Below, piece after piece: positions 50,794 to 58,170 of a DNA stretch of 64,000 nucleotides. Numbering within the stretch: the stretch's first letter is position 1; every line of letters starts with the position of its first letter. The stretch is taken from positions 1-64,000 of the forward strand of contig NZ_PENS01000007.1 of NCBI RefSeq assembly GCF_003144325.1, written 5' to 3'. Source of the DNA: Proteus terrae. Lineage in GTDB: Bacteria; Pseudomonadota; Gammaproteobacteria; Enterobacterales; Enterobacteriaceae. Below the pieces are notes generated by a model, which saw nothing but the letters and a program-made list of their open reading frames with translations, was not told where the DNA came from and did no database searches. Position numbers and translations under genes: made by a program.

Positions 50794-51108
50794 ATGATAA
50801 GAAAAGCCTTTGTTATGCAAGTTAATGCCAACGCTCATCAAGAATATCAACAACGACATAACCCGATTTGGCAAGAACTTGAAGCAACATTAAAATCTCA
50901 TGGTGCTCATAATTACTCCATCTTCCTTGATAAAAAGAGAAACCTACTTTTTGGTTATGTACAAATTGAATCAGAAGCACAATGGAATGCGGTCGCTACG
51001 ACAGAAATCTGTCAAAAATGGTGGAAATACATGTCTGATGTCATGCCATCAAATCCAGATAACAGCCCTGTAAGCGATGATTTACAAGAAGTGTTCTTTC
51101 TTAAATAA
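50794..51108 (+). CDS. rhaM: L-rhamnose mutarotase RhaM
   Basis: Interconverts the alpha and beta anomers of L-rhamnose. It has 104 residues, like E. coli RhaM (YiiL). The N terminus [20 protein letters not shown], with its catalytic histidine and tyrosine region, and the [19 protein letters not shown] block are diagnostic. AGAGG precedes the ATG. Last gene of the plus-strand rha group, convergent with rhaR. Confidence 0.93.
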   Translation: MIRKAFVMQVNANAHQEYQQRHNPIWQELEATLKSHGAHNYSIFLDKKRNLLFGYVQIESEAQWNAVATTEICQKWWKYMSDVMPSNPDNSPVSDDLQEVFFLK

Positions 51109-51119
51109 CCGTCTATTTA

Positions 51120-51143
51120 GGGTGATATTTAATAATATCGCCC
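51120..51143. terminator. Hairpin between rhaM and rhaR
   Basis: GGGTGATATT (51120-51129) pairs with AATATCGCCC (51134-51143), with one G-T pair and a 4-nt loop, between the convergent rhaM and rhaR. It is a possible bidirectional terminator; T-runs are poor. Confidence 0.5.
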
Positions 51144-51150
51144 GTCTGGC

Positions 51151-51999
51151 TTATTTATTGCTATGAAAATTTTGTCGATAATCACTTGCCGTAATATTCA
51201 TTTTCTTATGAAAAACAGATGAGAAATAATTACTGTCTTCATAACCACATTGCGCAGCAATATCACTAATTAATAAATCTGTTGTTCTTAATAATGTAGC
51301 CGCATGGCATAAGCGTAATTGCTGTAAATAGCCGGTAATTGTCATTCCCGTATTCGATTTAAATAATCGATATAAGGAACGAGAAGCGACCTGATGCTCC
51401 TGTGCAAATCCGTTTAAAGAAAATGGTGTTGATATACTTTGATTTAATCTTGTAATTAAAATATCAATTAAATGAACAGAACTTACAGGTGAATTATTGA
51501 GCTGATAGCGATAACGAGAAATCAGTAAGATAAACTGCAAGAAAAAAGCTTCACATAAGTGAATTGAAAGACTGTCAGGCTTACGACACTCTTTATCTAT
51601 TTGTTCGATAATAGGAACAAATTGAGATAAACAAGATGGTGGTAATTTCCACTGACGCATCTCTTTTGCTTCTGTTACCAAAGGAAGGTATTGTGATATT
51701 TCTTGTTTAAATAACAGTTTTTCAGGTTTATACAAGATATTAACTAGTCTTAACTGATTAACGGCATAATAGCCGTGCCTATCATTGGCATTAATATAAA
51801 AAAAATCACCACAAGTTATAGGGTAATCATCCCCATTCCATGTATGAATGCCATTTCCCGAAAAAACCATGACTAATTCATTAAAATCATGATCATGAAT
51901 AACAAAACTCTCTTGTGATTTTCTTTTTTCTATTGTGATAGTATTCTCATCACAAATAAAATAATTGTTACCTTTTAGGGATAAAATATTGTTATTCAT
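51151..51999 (-). CDS. rhaR: Rhamnose regulon activator RhaR
   Basis: AraC-family activator of the rhaSR promoter. From the ATG at 51999, preceded by GGGAG, it has 282 residues, as in E. coli. The N-terminal cupin has HDHDFNELVMVFSGNGIHTW and DFFYINANDRHGY, aligning with RhaR rather than RhaS. The C-terminal double helix-turn-helix contains LISDIAAQCGYEDSNYFSSV. It follows rhaS by 46 nt. Confidence 0.92.
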   Translation of the reverse strand: MNNNILSLKGNNYFICDENTITIEKRKSQESFVIHDHDFNELVMVFSGNGIHTWNGDDYPITCGDFFYINANDRHGYYAVNQLRLVNILYKPEKLLFKQEISQYLPLVTEAKEMRQWKLPPSCLSQFVPIIEQIDKECRKPDSLSIHLCEAFFLQFILLISRYRYQLNNSPVSSVHLIDILITRLNQSISTPFSLNGFAQEHQVASRSLYRLFKSNTGMTITGYLQQLRLCHAATLLRTTDLLISDIAAQCGYEDSNYFSSVFHKKMNITASDYRQNFHSNK

Positions 52000-52045
52000 T
52001 ACCACTCCCAAATGCTAAAAAAAAATATCATTGCTAGATAGCATT

Positions 52046-52852
52046 CTATGTGCAATAACGTAACGCTCTGGGTGTGACATTGTACTCATTTTTAAAACAG
52101 GTAGAAAAATAGGCGCTATCATTAAAACCACAATTCAATGCAATATCAGTAATACGCTCATCCGAGAAACGAATTTTATAATAAGCATCTGATAATCTTA
52201 GTTTCATTAAATAATTTTGAGGCGATAACCCCAAATGATTTTTTATGTGCCTATGTAGCGTTCGTAATGAAATATCGTACTTTTCAGCAAGTACTGCCCA
52301 ATCAACAACCTCAAGATAATTCATATTTAACCAGCGTAATACTTGCATCATTTTTTGTTCGTTACTTCCATCCGTTATAGTATTATATTTTCCCTCTTGC
52401 AATGTTACTAATAATTGAAAAAATAAACTCTCTTCTTCAGCAATATCTTTTCCTGTCACCTTACTTAATTTATCAATTATTTTTTGTGACTTAATAAAAT
52501 TAACTTTATTTAATAACCAATGTGAGCATTTGTCTTTATTATTTACAGGTAGAAACTGACTAATATTATTTAAATATGTAAACTCTGATATAGAGCGATA
52601 TAACACATTGGTTAAATTTAAGCCTGAGACATTATCAAATAAATGATAATCCTCAGATTTAATATAACAGACTGTTCCCGGACATAACGTATGAGGTTGC
52701 CCATTTAAAACATGTAATCCAATTCCTTGGGTGACAATAAATATTTCACTGAAATCATGAGTATGTTCAGGAAATATAGGCTGCGGAACCCTAGGCTCTA
52801 CCGCAATAGGTTGATTTGGTGCAGAAAAATAATCTTCACTGTATAGTTTCAT
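52046..52852 (-). CDS. rhaS: Rhamnose regulon activator RhaS
   Basis: AraC-family activator of rhaBAD and rhaT. It has 268 residues. The N-terminal AVEPRVPQPIFPEHTHDFSE and LNGQPHTLCPGTVCYIKS match RhaS. The C-terminal DNA-binding region has ISLRTLHRHIKNHLGLSPQ and ALNCGFNDSAYFSTCF. AAGGG precedes the ATG. rhaS-rhaR lies downstream of and convergent to the structural genes, whereas in E. coli it is divergent from rhaB. Confidence 0.92.
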   Translation of the reverse strand: MKLYSEDYFSAPNQPIAVEPRVPQPIFPEHTHDFSEIFIVTQGIGLHVLNGQPHTLCPGTVCYIKSEDYHLFDNVSGLNLTNVLYRSISEFTYLNNISQFLPVNNKDKCSHWLLNKVNFIKSQKIIDKLSKVTGKDIAEEESLFFQLLVTLQEGKYNTITDGSNEQKMMQVLRWLNMNYLEVVDWAVLAEKYDISLRTLHRHIKNHLGLSPQNYLMKLRLSDAYYKIRFSDERITDIALNCGFNDSAYFSTCFKNEYNVTPRALRYCT

Positions 52853-53183
52853 TTGACACCCTTAAGCATAATTATTATTTACTTTCTCAAATAATTCTTT
52901 TATTAAGAAATATTCTTGAAAAATATGGTTGAAAAATAAAAATATAAAATAAAGTCACTTATAAGGTACAAAAACAATAATAATAGCTAATTCTAAGCAG
53001 TAAAAAGAAAACTCACCTTTAACATTCAGACAAGAAGCATTTATTTTTGGCAAAAAATTAAAGAAGAACCTCATAAATTAATAAATTTGTGAACTCACAG
53101 GCAATTAATAGTGTATTAAAACGTATTTTCTCATTGCTTAATTTAACTGATAGTCCCCTATGTGACTGCTCCCCACCGTAAAC
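52853..53183. other. Promoter region of rhaSR, AT-rich
   Basis: About 330 bp with no gene. It should carry the rhaSR promoter and RhaR sites, which I could not define. A short palindrome, TGTGAACTCACA, lies at 53089-53100; its 2-bp spacing is wrong for CRP. Confidence 0.5.
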
Positions 53184-53241
53184 TGAACTGCACCCCAAAA
53201 GTTGGACTCTTTTAGTCTGAATTAAAGGGTGCTTTTTTATG
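53184..53241 (+). mobile_element. Remnant of an IS3-family terminus
   Basis: TGAACTGCACCCCAAAAG, followed by TTGGACTC, is the kind of terminal inverted repeat found on IS3-family (IS150-like) elements. About 58 bp of end-like sequence remain, leading to an ATG that stops after six codons. No transposase and no second end were found. A related TGACTGCTCCCC occurs at 53163-53174. It lies between rhaS and deoK and marks a past insertion or deletion. Confidence 0.6.
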
Positions 53242-53284
53242 CTAAATCATCATAACTAGATAATATCCCAAATAGAATTATCCG

Positions 53285-54205
53285 TTATTTTTTATTTCCT
53301 AAAAACTGCCCAAATTCTTCAATGCTTGGATAAGAAGATTGCGTACCTTTTCCGGTAACGCTTAAGCCTGAAAACATAACGGCTTTATTTAATGCTTCTT
53401 CAATATTATTGGTGTGAACATAATAATGAGAGAAACAACCAATAAAAGCATCACCCGCTCCACTGGTATCTATTGCATCAACTTCAATAGCAGGAATGTA
53501 CTTCTCAATTTCGCCATTCATCCATAATGCCCCTTTTTCACCTAATGTAACGATGACATTCTTAAAACCCTTATGTAGTAAAGAACAGGCGGCTTCACGA
53601 ATTTCATCCATTGTAGTGATTGGCATCCCCGTTAAAATTTCCAGCTCTGTTTCATTTGGAACAAAAAAGTCACAACGAGCAGCAATATCAAGATCTAATT
53701 CTTTTGAAGCGGGTGCTGGGTTAAATAACACAGGAATATGGTGTTTGTTACCGAACTCAATAGCGTGATAGACGGTTTCAAGCGGGATTTCTAATTGCAG
53801 TACAATTATTTTGCATTTTTTCAGGCTATCTGTCGCTCTATCAATATCTTCTGGCGACAAATGCTGATTAGCACCTTTAACAATTAAAATGCTATTTGAT
53901 GATTGAGAAGTCACAAAAATAGGTGCAACGCCACTTGTTGTACCCGGTACTTTTTCAACATAGCGTGTATTAATGCCATAAGATCCTAAATTCATGATGG
54001 TGTTATCCGCGAAAATGTCATCGCCAACCTTTGTTAACATCATCACTTTTGAATTTAATTTAGCAGCAGCAACCGCTTGATTTGCTCCTTTACCACCACA
54101 ACCAATCTTAAATGCCGGCGCCTCAAGGGTTTCCCCCTCTTTTGGCATCCTATCTATATAGGTGATCAAATCCACCATATTTGAACCAATCACTGCGATA
54201 TCCAT
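53285..54205 (-). CDS. deoK: Deoxyribokinase DeoK (PfkB family)
   Basis: Phosphorylates 2-deoxy-D-ribose to deoxyribose 5-phosphate. PfkB-family kinase of 306 residues. The N-terminal signature is IGCGGKGANQAVAAAKLNS and the C-terminal one is DTSGAGDAFIGCF. The start MDIAVIGSNMVDLITY resembles Salmonella DeoK closely; ribokinase is the alternative. Divergent deoC and deoR support the deoxyribose role. AGAGGC precedes the ATG. Confidence 0.85.
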   Translation of the reverse strand: MDIAVIGSNMVDLITYIDRMPKEGETLEAPAFKIGCGGKGANQAVAAAKLNSKVMMLTKVGDDIFADNTIMNLGSYGINTRYVEKVPGTTSGVAPIFVTSQSSNSILIVKGANQHLSPEDIDRATDSLKKCKIIVLQLEIPLETVYHAIEFGNKHHIPVLFNPAPASKELDLDIAARCDFFVPNETELEILTGMPITTMDEIREAACSLLHKGFKNVIVTLGEKGALWMNGEIEKYIPAIEVDAIDTSGAGDAFIGCFSHYYVHTNNIEEALNKAVMFSGLSVTGKGTQSSYPSIEEFGQFLGNKK

Positions 54206-54296
54206 AGCGCCTCTTACTCTTATGTTAAATTTATAAATGTGAAAATAGTGACATTTTGATAGATATATAACAGTATCATGTTATTTAAATATCATT

Positions 54297-54345
54297 TGTG
54301 ATTGTTATCTCGTTAAAACAGCACTAATATGTTGCCAAACTAACA
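54297..54345. promoter_or_regulatory. DeoR-like operator and CRP-like site between deoK and deoC
   Basis: TGTTGCCAAACTAACA at 54330-54345 matches the E. coli DeoR operator TGTTAGAATTCTAACA at 11 of 16 positions, with both TGTT/TAACA ends intact. TGTGATTGTTATCTCG at 54297-54312 has one good CRP half. Both lie in the 179-bp divergent promoter region. Confidence 0.5.
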
Positions 54346-54384
54346 TGAATGATAAATAACAATCTTCTTATTAAGGAATATACA

Positions 54385-55053
54385 ATGCGTCCATTAGCTA
54401 ATTATATCGATCATACCCTTCTTGCTGCAGATACAACTGAAGCACAAATCAAGAAATTGTGTGCTGAAGCAGCTGAACATGGTTTCTTCTCTGTTTGTAT
54501 TAACACTTCTTACATCCCTTTAGCAAGAACTTGCCTTAAAGGAAGTGATGTAAAAGTATGTTGTGTTATCGACTTCCCATTTGGTGCTGGTTTAACAGCA
54601 ACAAAAGCATTTGAAGCGGCTGAAGCTATTCGTCAAGGCGCACAAGAAGTCGATATGGTTATCAATATCGGTATGTTAAAAAGCGGTCGTTTAGACTTCG
54701 TAAAACAAGATATTGAAGCAGTAAAAGCAGCTTGTGGTAATACAACTCTGAAAGTTATTTTAGAAACTTGCTTATTAACTGACGACGAAGTACGTTTAGT
54801 TTGTGAAATATGTCGTGAGATCCGCGTTGATTTTGTGAAAACATCAACAGGATACAGTACAATGGGCGCTACAGAACATCATGTTGCATTAATGCGTAAA
54901 ACAGTGGGTGATGAAGTGGGCGTGAAAGCATCAGGTGGTGTTCGCGATCGTCAAACAGCATTAAACATGATCAAAGCAGGTGCAACACGTATCGGTGCTA
55001 GCGCAAGTGTCGCTATCGCAACAGATTCAGATGCACCTGAATCAAACTACTAA
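54385..55053 (+). CDS. deoC: Deoxyribose-phosphate aldolase DeoC (short type)
   Basis: Splits deoxyribose 5-phosphate into glyceraldehyde 3-phosphate and acetaldehyde through a lysine Schiff base. The catalytic lysine is in [14 protein letters not shown], with a second lysine in [15 protein letters not shown]. From the ATG at 54385 (AAGGA upstream) it has 222 residues. That is the short class seen in Bacillus-type enzymes, not the roughly 260-residue DeoC of the enteric deoCABD operon. It is therefore probably a dedicated paralogue for free deoxyribose. deoR follows 55 nt later. Confidence 0.93.
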   Translation: MRPLANYIDHTLLAADTTEAQIKKLCAEAAEHGFFSVCINTSYIPLARTCLKGSDVKVCCVIDFPFGAGLTATKAFEAAEAIRQGAQEVDMVINIGMLKSGRLDFVKQDIEAVKAACGNTTLKVILETCLLTDDEVRLVCEICREIRVDFVKTSTGYSTMGATEHHVALMRKTVGDEVGVKASGGVRDRQTALNMIKAGATRIGASASVAIATDSDAPESNY

Positions 55054-55108
55054 TTATTTAGCGTATATTTTCTTGGAGTACGCTATTCGATAACACAAGG
55101 ATCCTTCG

Positions 55109-55885
55109 GTGATAGAGACCAAACAGCACGAACGTTTGCGCCGCCTCAGTGAATGCATTAAACGCTCAGGTCGCATACATCTTAAAGATGCCGCGAGGAT
55201 CCTTGAAGTTTCTGAAATGACAATTAGGCGCGACCTTAGTTCTGACGCCGAAAACCCTTTTCCAATGTCATTATTAGGTGGTTATGTTGTTGCATTAGCC
55301 CAGCCTCATTCAGGGTTAATTTCAACATCCTCTGGTATTATTACGCCGGATCAAACCGAAGAACTTCATATTCCTAACCTTGCCGCAGGTATGGTCTCTG
55401 ATGGCGATGTTCTTTTTTTCGATAATGGACAACTTATTCCTACACTGATTGAGCTGATTCCCGATAACCTGCATTTCACCGGAATTTGTTATTCTCATCG
55501 CGTATTTTTGGCATTAAGCCAGAAGAAAAATGCCACCGTATTACTCTGCGGAGGTGAATATCGCCCTAAAAGTGATTCTTTCTATAATCCTACCCAACCT
55601 TCTTATCTTGATAGCATTAATCCTAAGAAAGCTTTTATTTCAGCTGAAGGTGTTCATCTCGATTTTGGCGTTACCTGTTATAACATCGACGATCTTTATA
55701 TGAAGAAAAAAGCGATGGATAAATCTATTCGTAAAATTTTACTCACCAAATATCACTATTTTGATGAAACAGCGACAGGCAATATGGGCGATTTAGCTCA
55801 GTTTGATGTTGTGATCACAGATAGAAAATTGACGGATGATTACGAAGATTATTGCCGAAAAAGCTCAGTAAAAGTGATTTATTAA
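55109..55885 (+). CDS. deoR: DeoR family repressor
   Basis: DeoR-type regulator of 258 residues. The N-terminal winged helix has SGRIHLKDAARILEVSEMTI with the recognition helix ending RRDL. The C-terminal sugar-phosphate sensor has DGDVLFFDNGQLIPTLIE and LLCGGEYRPKSD. It aligns along its length with E. coli DeoR, so deoxyribose 5-phosphate is the likely inducer. It starts with GTG preceded by AAGGA. Cotranscribed with deoC; a DeoR-like operator lies between deoK and deoC. Confidence 0.88.
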   Translation: MIETKQHERLRRLSECIKRSGRIHLKDAARILEVSEMTIRRDLSSDAENPFPMSLLGGYVVALAQPHSGLISTSSGIITPDQTEELHIPNLAAGMVSDGDVLFFDNGQLIPTLIELIPDNLHFTGICYSHRVFLALSQKKNATVLLCGGEYRPKSDSFYNPTQPSYLDSINPKKAFISAEGVHLDFGVTCYNIDDLYMKKKAMDKSIRKILLTKYHYFDETATGNMGDLAQFDVVITDRKLTDDYEDYCRKSSVKVIY

Positions 55886-55990
55886 TTAATTTAAAATAGA
55901 GAGCTAACTAAAATAGATAATAAAAAAAATTTAGCCTTAAATTAAATAAATTACATTTATTCTCTTTTATAAAAACAAAGAAAATTCACG

Positions 55991-56030
55991 CCACTTTTTG
56001 ATTGCCAAGGCAAAAAAAAGTGGTTACTAT
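55991..56030 (+). promoter_or_regulatory. Promoter of rtcB2-prfH inside a large interrupted palindrome
   Basis: A sigma70 promoter is visible: TTGCCA (56002-56007), a 17-bp spacer, TACTAT (56025-56030). It is embedded in a 33-bp interrupted palindrome at 55991-56023. Outer arms are CCACTTTTT and AAAAAGTGG, inner arms TTGCC and GGCAA, with the centre at about 56007. The palindrome covers the -35 and spacer, where a repressor could act. No regulator gene of the RtcR type lies next to it. Confidence 0.7.
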
Positions 56031-56081
56031 GCCCGCGATTTATTATTTCTCCCCATTTTAATTAACGCAAGGAGGTATCCC

Positions 56082-56129
56082 ATGACAACTACAAATATGA
56101 ATACTCTTTGCGGACAATCTCAGAAGTAA
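56082..56129 (+). CDS. Leader ORF of the rtcB2-prfH operon
   Basis: Fifteen codons with residues MTTTNMNTLCGQSQK, ended by TAA. AAGGAGGT at 56069-56076, almost the full complement of the 16S tail, precedes the ATG at 5-nt spacing. This is the strongest ribosome-binding site seen in the window. The frame is the same as rtcB2: after the TAA the next 24 codons contain no stop up to the rtcB2 ATG at 56202. A hairpin spans the stop. I do not recognise the peptide. The likely role is regulatory. Confidence 0.65.
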   Translation: MTTTNMNTLCGQSQK

Positions 56130-56157
56130 TCCTTTTTTCCTTCTTTTTGCTGTCCGC
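56110..56157 (+). promoter_or_regulatory. Hairpin spanning the leader stop codon
   Basis: GCGGACA (56110-56116), inside leader codons 10-12, pairs perfectly with TGTCCGC (56151-56157). AGAAG and CTTCT can form an inner stem that brackets the TAA. A ribosome halted at the stop would cover the 5' arm. Pyrimidine runs in the loop (CCTTTTTTCC) can also pair with the leader ribosome-binding site. It may be a translational or transcriptional attenuator. Confidence 0.55.
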
Positions 56158-56201
56158 CAATCAATTTATTTTTTTATCCTTTACATTATATGGATTGGTA
56201 T

Positions 56202-57338
56202 ATGGACAAGTGTGTTCATTATTTATCTGATAGCGTTTGTTATATCGCATCGGATAATACTTGGATTGAAAGCAAAGCAATCCAACAATTAGAAACAACG
56301 GCTCAACTTCCTGATATGGCTTATGTAGCAGGTATGCCAGACCTACATCCAGGTCGCGGTTATCCTATTGGAGCAGCCTTTTTTTCTGTTAATCGTTTTT
56401 ACCCTGCCTTAGTCGGAAATGATATTGGCTGTGGTATGACACTCTTTCAAACTGAATTTAAAAACAGCAAACTTAACTTAGATAAAGCAGAAAAACAGTT
56501 GAGTGAAATGAGTGATATCGCACCTTCAGAATGGTTAGAAGCACATCTACCGACTGAAATGCAAAACCACCCTTTTGCTGGATCTTTAGGCTCTATTGGT
56601 GGTGGTAATCACTTTGCTGAATTCCAACAAATTGACCAAGTGCTCAATGAAACGCTTTTCGCTGAAAGTGGTATCAATAAAAAACAGTTATTGCTACTCG
56701 TTCACAGCGGATCGAGAGGCTTAGGACAATCTATCTTACGTGCCCATACAGAACAGTTTGGTCATAAAGGGCTGATTACTAACACCGAAGATGCAAATGA
56801 ATATTTGCAAGCTCACAATAATGCACTTGATTATGCAAAGATTAATCGTCGCCTTATTGGTGAAAGAATGATGCGCCAAATCCGTACTCAAGGTGAAGTT
56901 ATTTCTGATGTAAATCATAATCTTGTGGAGCCTTGTGAGTTATATGGTCAACAAGGCTGGTTACATCGAAAAGGTGCAACACCGGCACATCACGATATGG
57001 TCGTTATTCCAGGTTCACGCGGTGATTATAGCTATATTGTTAAGCCAATTGTGTCTGAATTAAGCCTTCATTCATTACCACATGGTGCAGGCAGAAAATG
57101 GATGCGTACCGAGTGTAAAGGCCGTTTATCACACCGTTTTACACCCTTACAACTTTCACGAACTGCATTAGGTAGCCGTATTATTTGTGCCAATAAACAG
57201 CTGATTTATGAAGAAGCACCACAATCTTACAAATCAATTGAGACTGTGATTGAAAGTATGGTGAACATTGGATTAGTCGAAGTTATTGCACGTTTAAAAC
57301 CGGTGATCACCTATAAAACAAGTGGGGAGATGGCGTAA
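56202..57338 (+). CDS. rtcB2: RtcB family RNA ligase (RtcB2)
   Basis: GTP- and Mn-dependent 3'-5' RNA ligase of the short RtcB2 class, 378 residues from the ATG at 56202; an ATG at 56190 would add four. Active-site residues are visible. They are the metal cysteine in [31 protein letters not shown], and the guanylylated histidine in [11 protein letters not shown]. Neither start has a real Shine-Dalgarno (only GGAT before 56202). The stop overlaps the prfH ATG. RtcB-PrfH pairs repair 16S rRNA cut in the decoding centre, as reported for colicin E3/CdiA-type damage. Confidence 0.92.
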   Translation: MDKCVHYLSDSVCYIASDNTWIESKAIQQLETTAQLPDMAYVAGMPDLHPGRGYPIGAAFFSVNRFYPALVGNDIGCGMTLFQTEFKNSKLNLDKAEKQLSEMSDIAPSEWLEAHLPTEMQNHPFAGSLGSIGGGNHFAEFQQIDQVLNETLFAESGINKKQLLLLVHSGSRGLGQSILRAHTEQFGHKGLITNTEDANEYLQAHNNALDYAKINRRLIGERMMRQIRTQGEVISDVNHNLVEPCELYGQQGWLHRKGATPAHHDMVVIPGSRGDYSYIVKPIVSELSLHSLPHGAGRKWMRTECKGRLSHRFTPLQLSRTALGSRIICANKQLIYEEAPQSYKSIETVIESMVNIGLVEVIARLKPVITYKTSGEMA

Positions 57339-57949
57339 TGTTATTACAATTCACCTCCGCACAAGGCCCTGAAGAGTGTTGTTTAGCCGTTGAAAAAGCC
57401 TTAAATTACTTTTTGAAATCAACGATAAAACAGCAAGTGAAGGTTACTGTTCTTGAAAAAGAGCCTTCACGTCATGGTTTAAAATCTGCGTTAATTTCTC
57501 TTGAAGGTAGTGATGCACAAGCTATCGCACAACAATGGGCAGGTTCAGTGCAATGGCAGTGTGCAAGCACATTACGACCACGACATAAGCGTAAAAACTG
57601 GTTTATTGGTGTTGCTTGTTTTGAACAACCTGATGAAATTAATGACAAAGACATTGTCTTTGAAACCATGCGTTCCAATGGCCCCGGTGGACAGCATGTT
57701 AACAAAACAGAATCTGCGGTCAGAGCAACACATATTGCCACTGGTATTAGTGTAAAAGTGCAATCAGAGCGTAGTCAGCACGCTAATAAAAAGCTCGCTA
57801 AACAACTTATTGCATGGCATTTAGAGGCTTATATGAGGAAGCAACACGCCTCATTAAATAGCCAACGCCATATTGCCCATCACCGAGTTATTCGTGGCGA
57901 TGCCACACTCTGTTTTAGTGGTAATGACTTTGTTCTAATAAACAAATAA
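57338..57949 (+). CDS. prfH: Peptide chain release factor homologue PrfH
   Basis: Release-factor-like protein of 203 residues that keeps the peptidyl-tRNA hydrolysis motif ([20 protein letters not shown]) but lacks the long codon-recognition domain of RF1/RF2. Known PrfH proteins release peptides from ribosomes with a cleaved decoding centre so that RtcB can reseal the 16S rRNA. The basic tail region ([15 protein letters not shown]) is typical. The ATG overlaps the rtcB2 stop by one base, showing tight coupling. It looks intact, unlike the truncated gene in E. coli K-12. Confidence 0.93.
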   Translation: MLLQFTSAQGPEECCLAVEKALNYFLKSTIKQQVKVTVLEKEPSRHGLKSALISLEGSDAQAIAQQWAGSVQWQCASTLRPRHKRKNWFIGVACFEQPDEINDKDIVFETMRSNGPGGQHVNKTESAVRATHIATGISVKVQSERSQHANKKLAKQLIAWHLEAYMRKQHASLNSQRHIAHHRVIRGDATLCFSGNDFVLINK

Positions 57950-57970
57950 TGTTATTAATCTAACAAAAGC

Positions 57971-58000
57971 AAAGCCACGATTTTTAATCGTGGCTTTTTT
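57971..58000 (+). terminator. Terminator of rtcB2-prfH
   Basis: A 12-bp stem (57971-57982 with 57986-57997) closes on TTT, and its 3' arm continues into a T-run to 58000. It lies 21 bp after prfH. Confidence 0.9.
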
Positions 58001-58170
58001 AAGACAAAAGTATCCTGCAATAAGATTTTTTAAATTAAAAAATCAATAAAGCGTATAGTGAGTTTTAATAAATAAATCTTACAGTTAATACATTTATTTT
58101 ATTTAATTAATCTTATTTCTTTTAATAACATCACACTTATTTAAATATAAACGTTATCAATACTGATTAA

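Noticed and set aside
53089-53100. CRP site upstream of rhaS (TGTGAACTCACA)
   Set aside because: The half-sites are only 2 bp apart instead of 6.
53285-54205. Ribokinase RbsK as the call for the PfkB kinase
   Set aside because: Same family, but the neighbouring deoC and deoR and the likeness to Salmonella DeoK favour deoxyribokinase.
55991-56030. Sigma54 promoter for rtcB2
   Set aside because: No GG-N10-GC element fits and no RtcR gene is adjacent, whereas a good sigma70 promoter is present.
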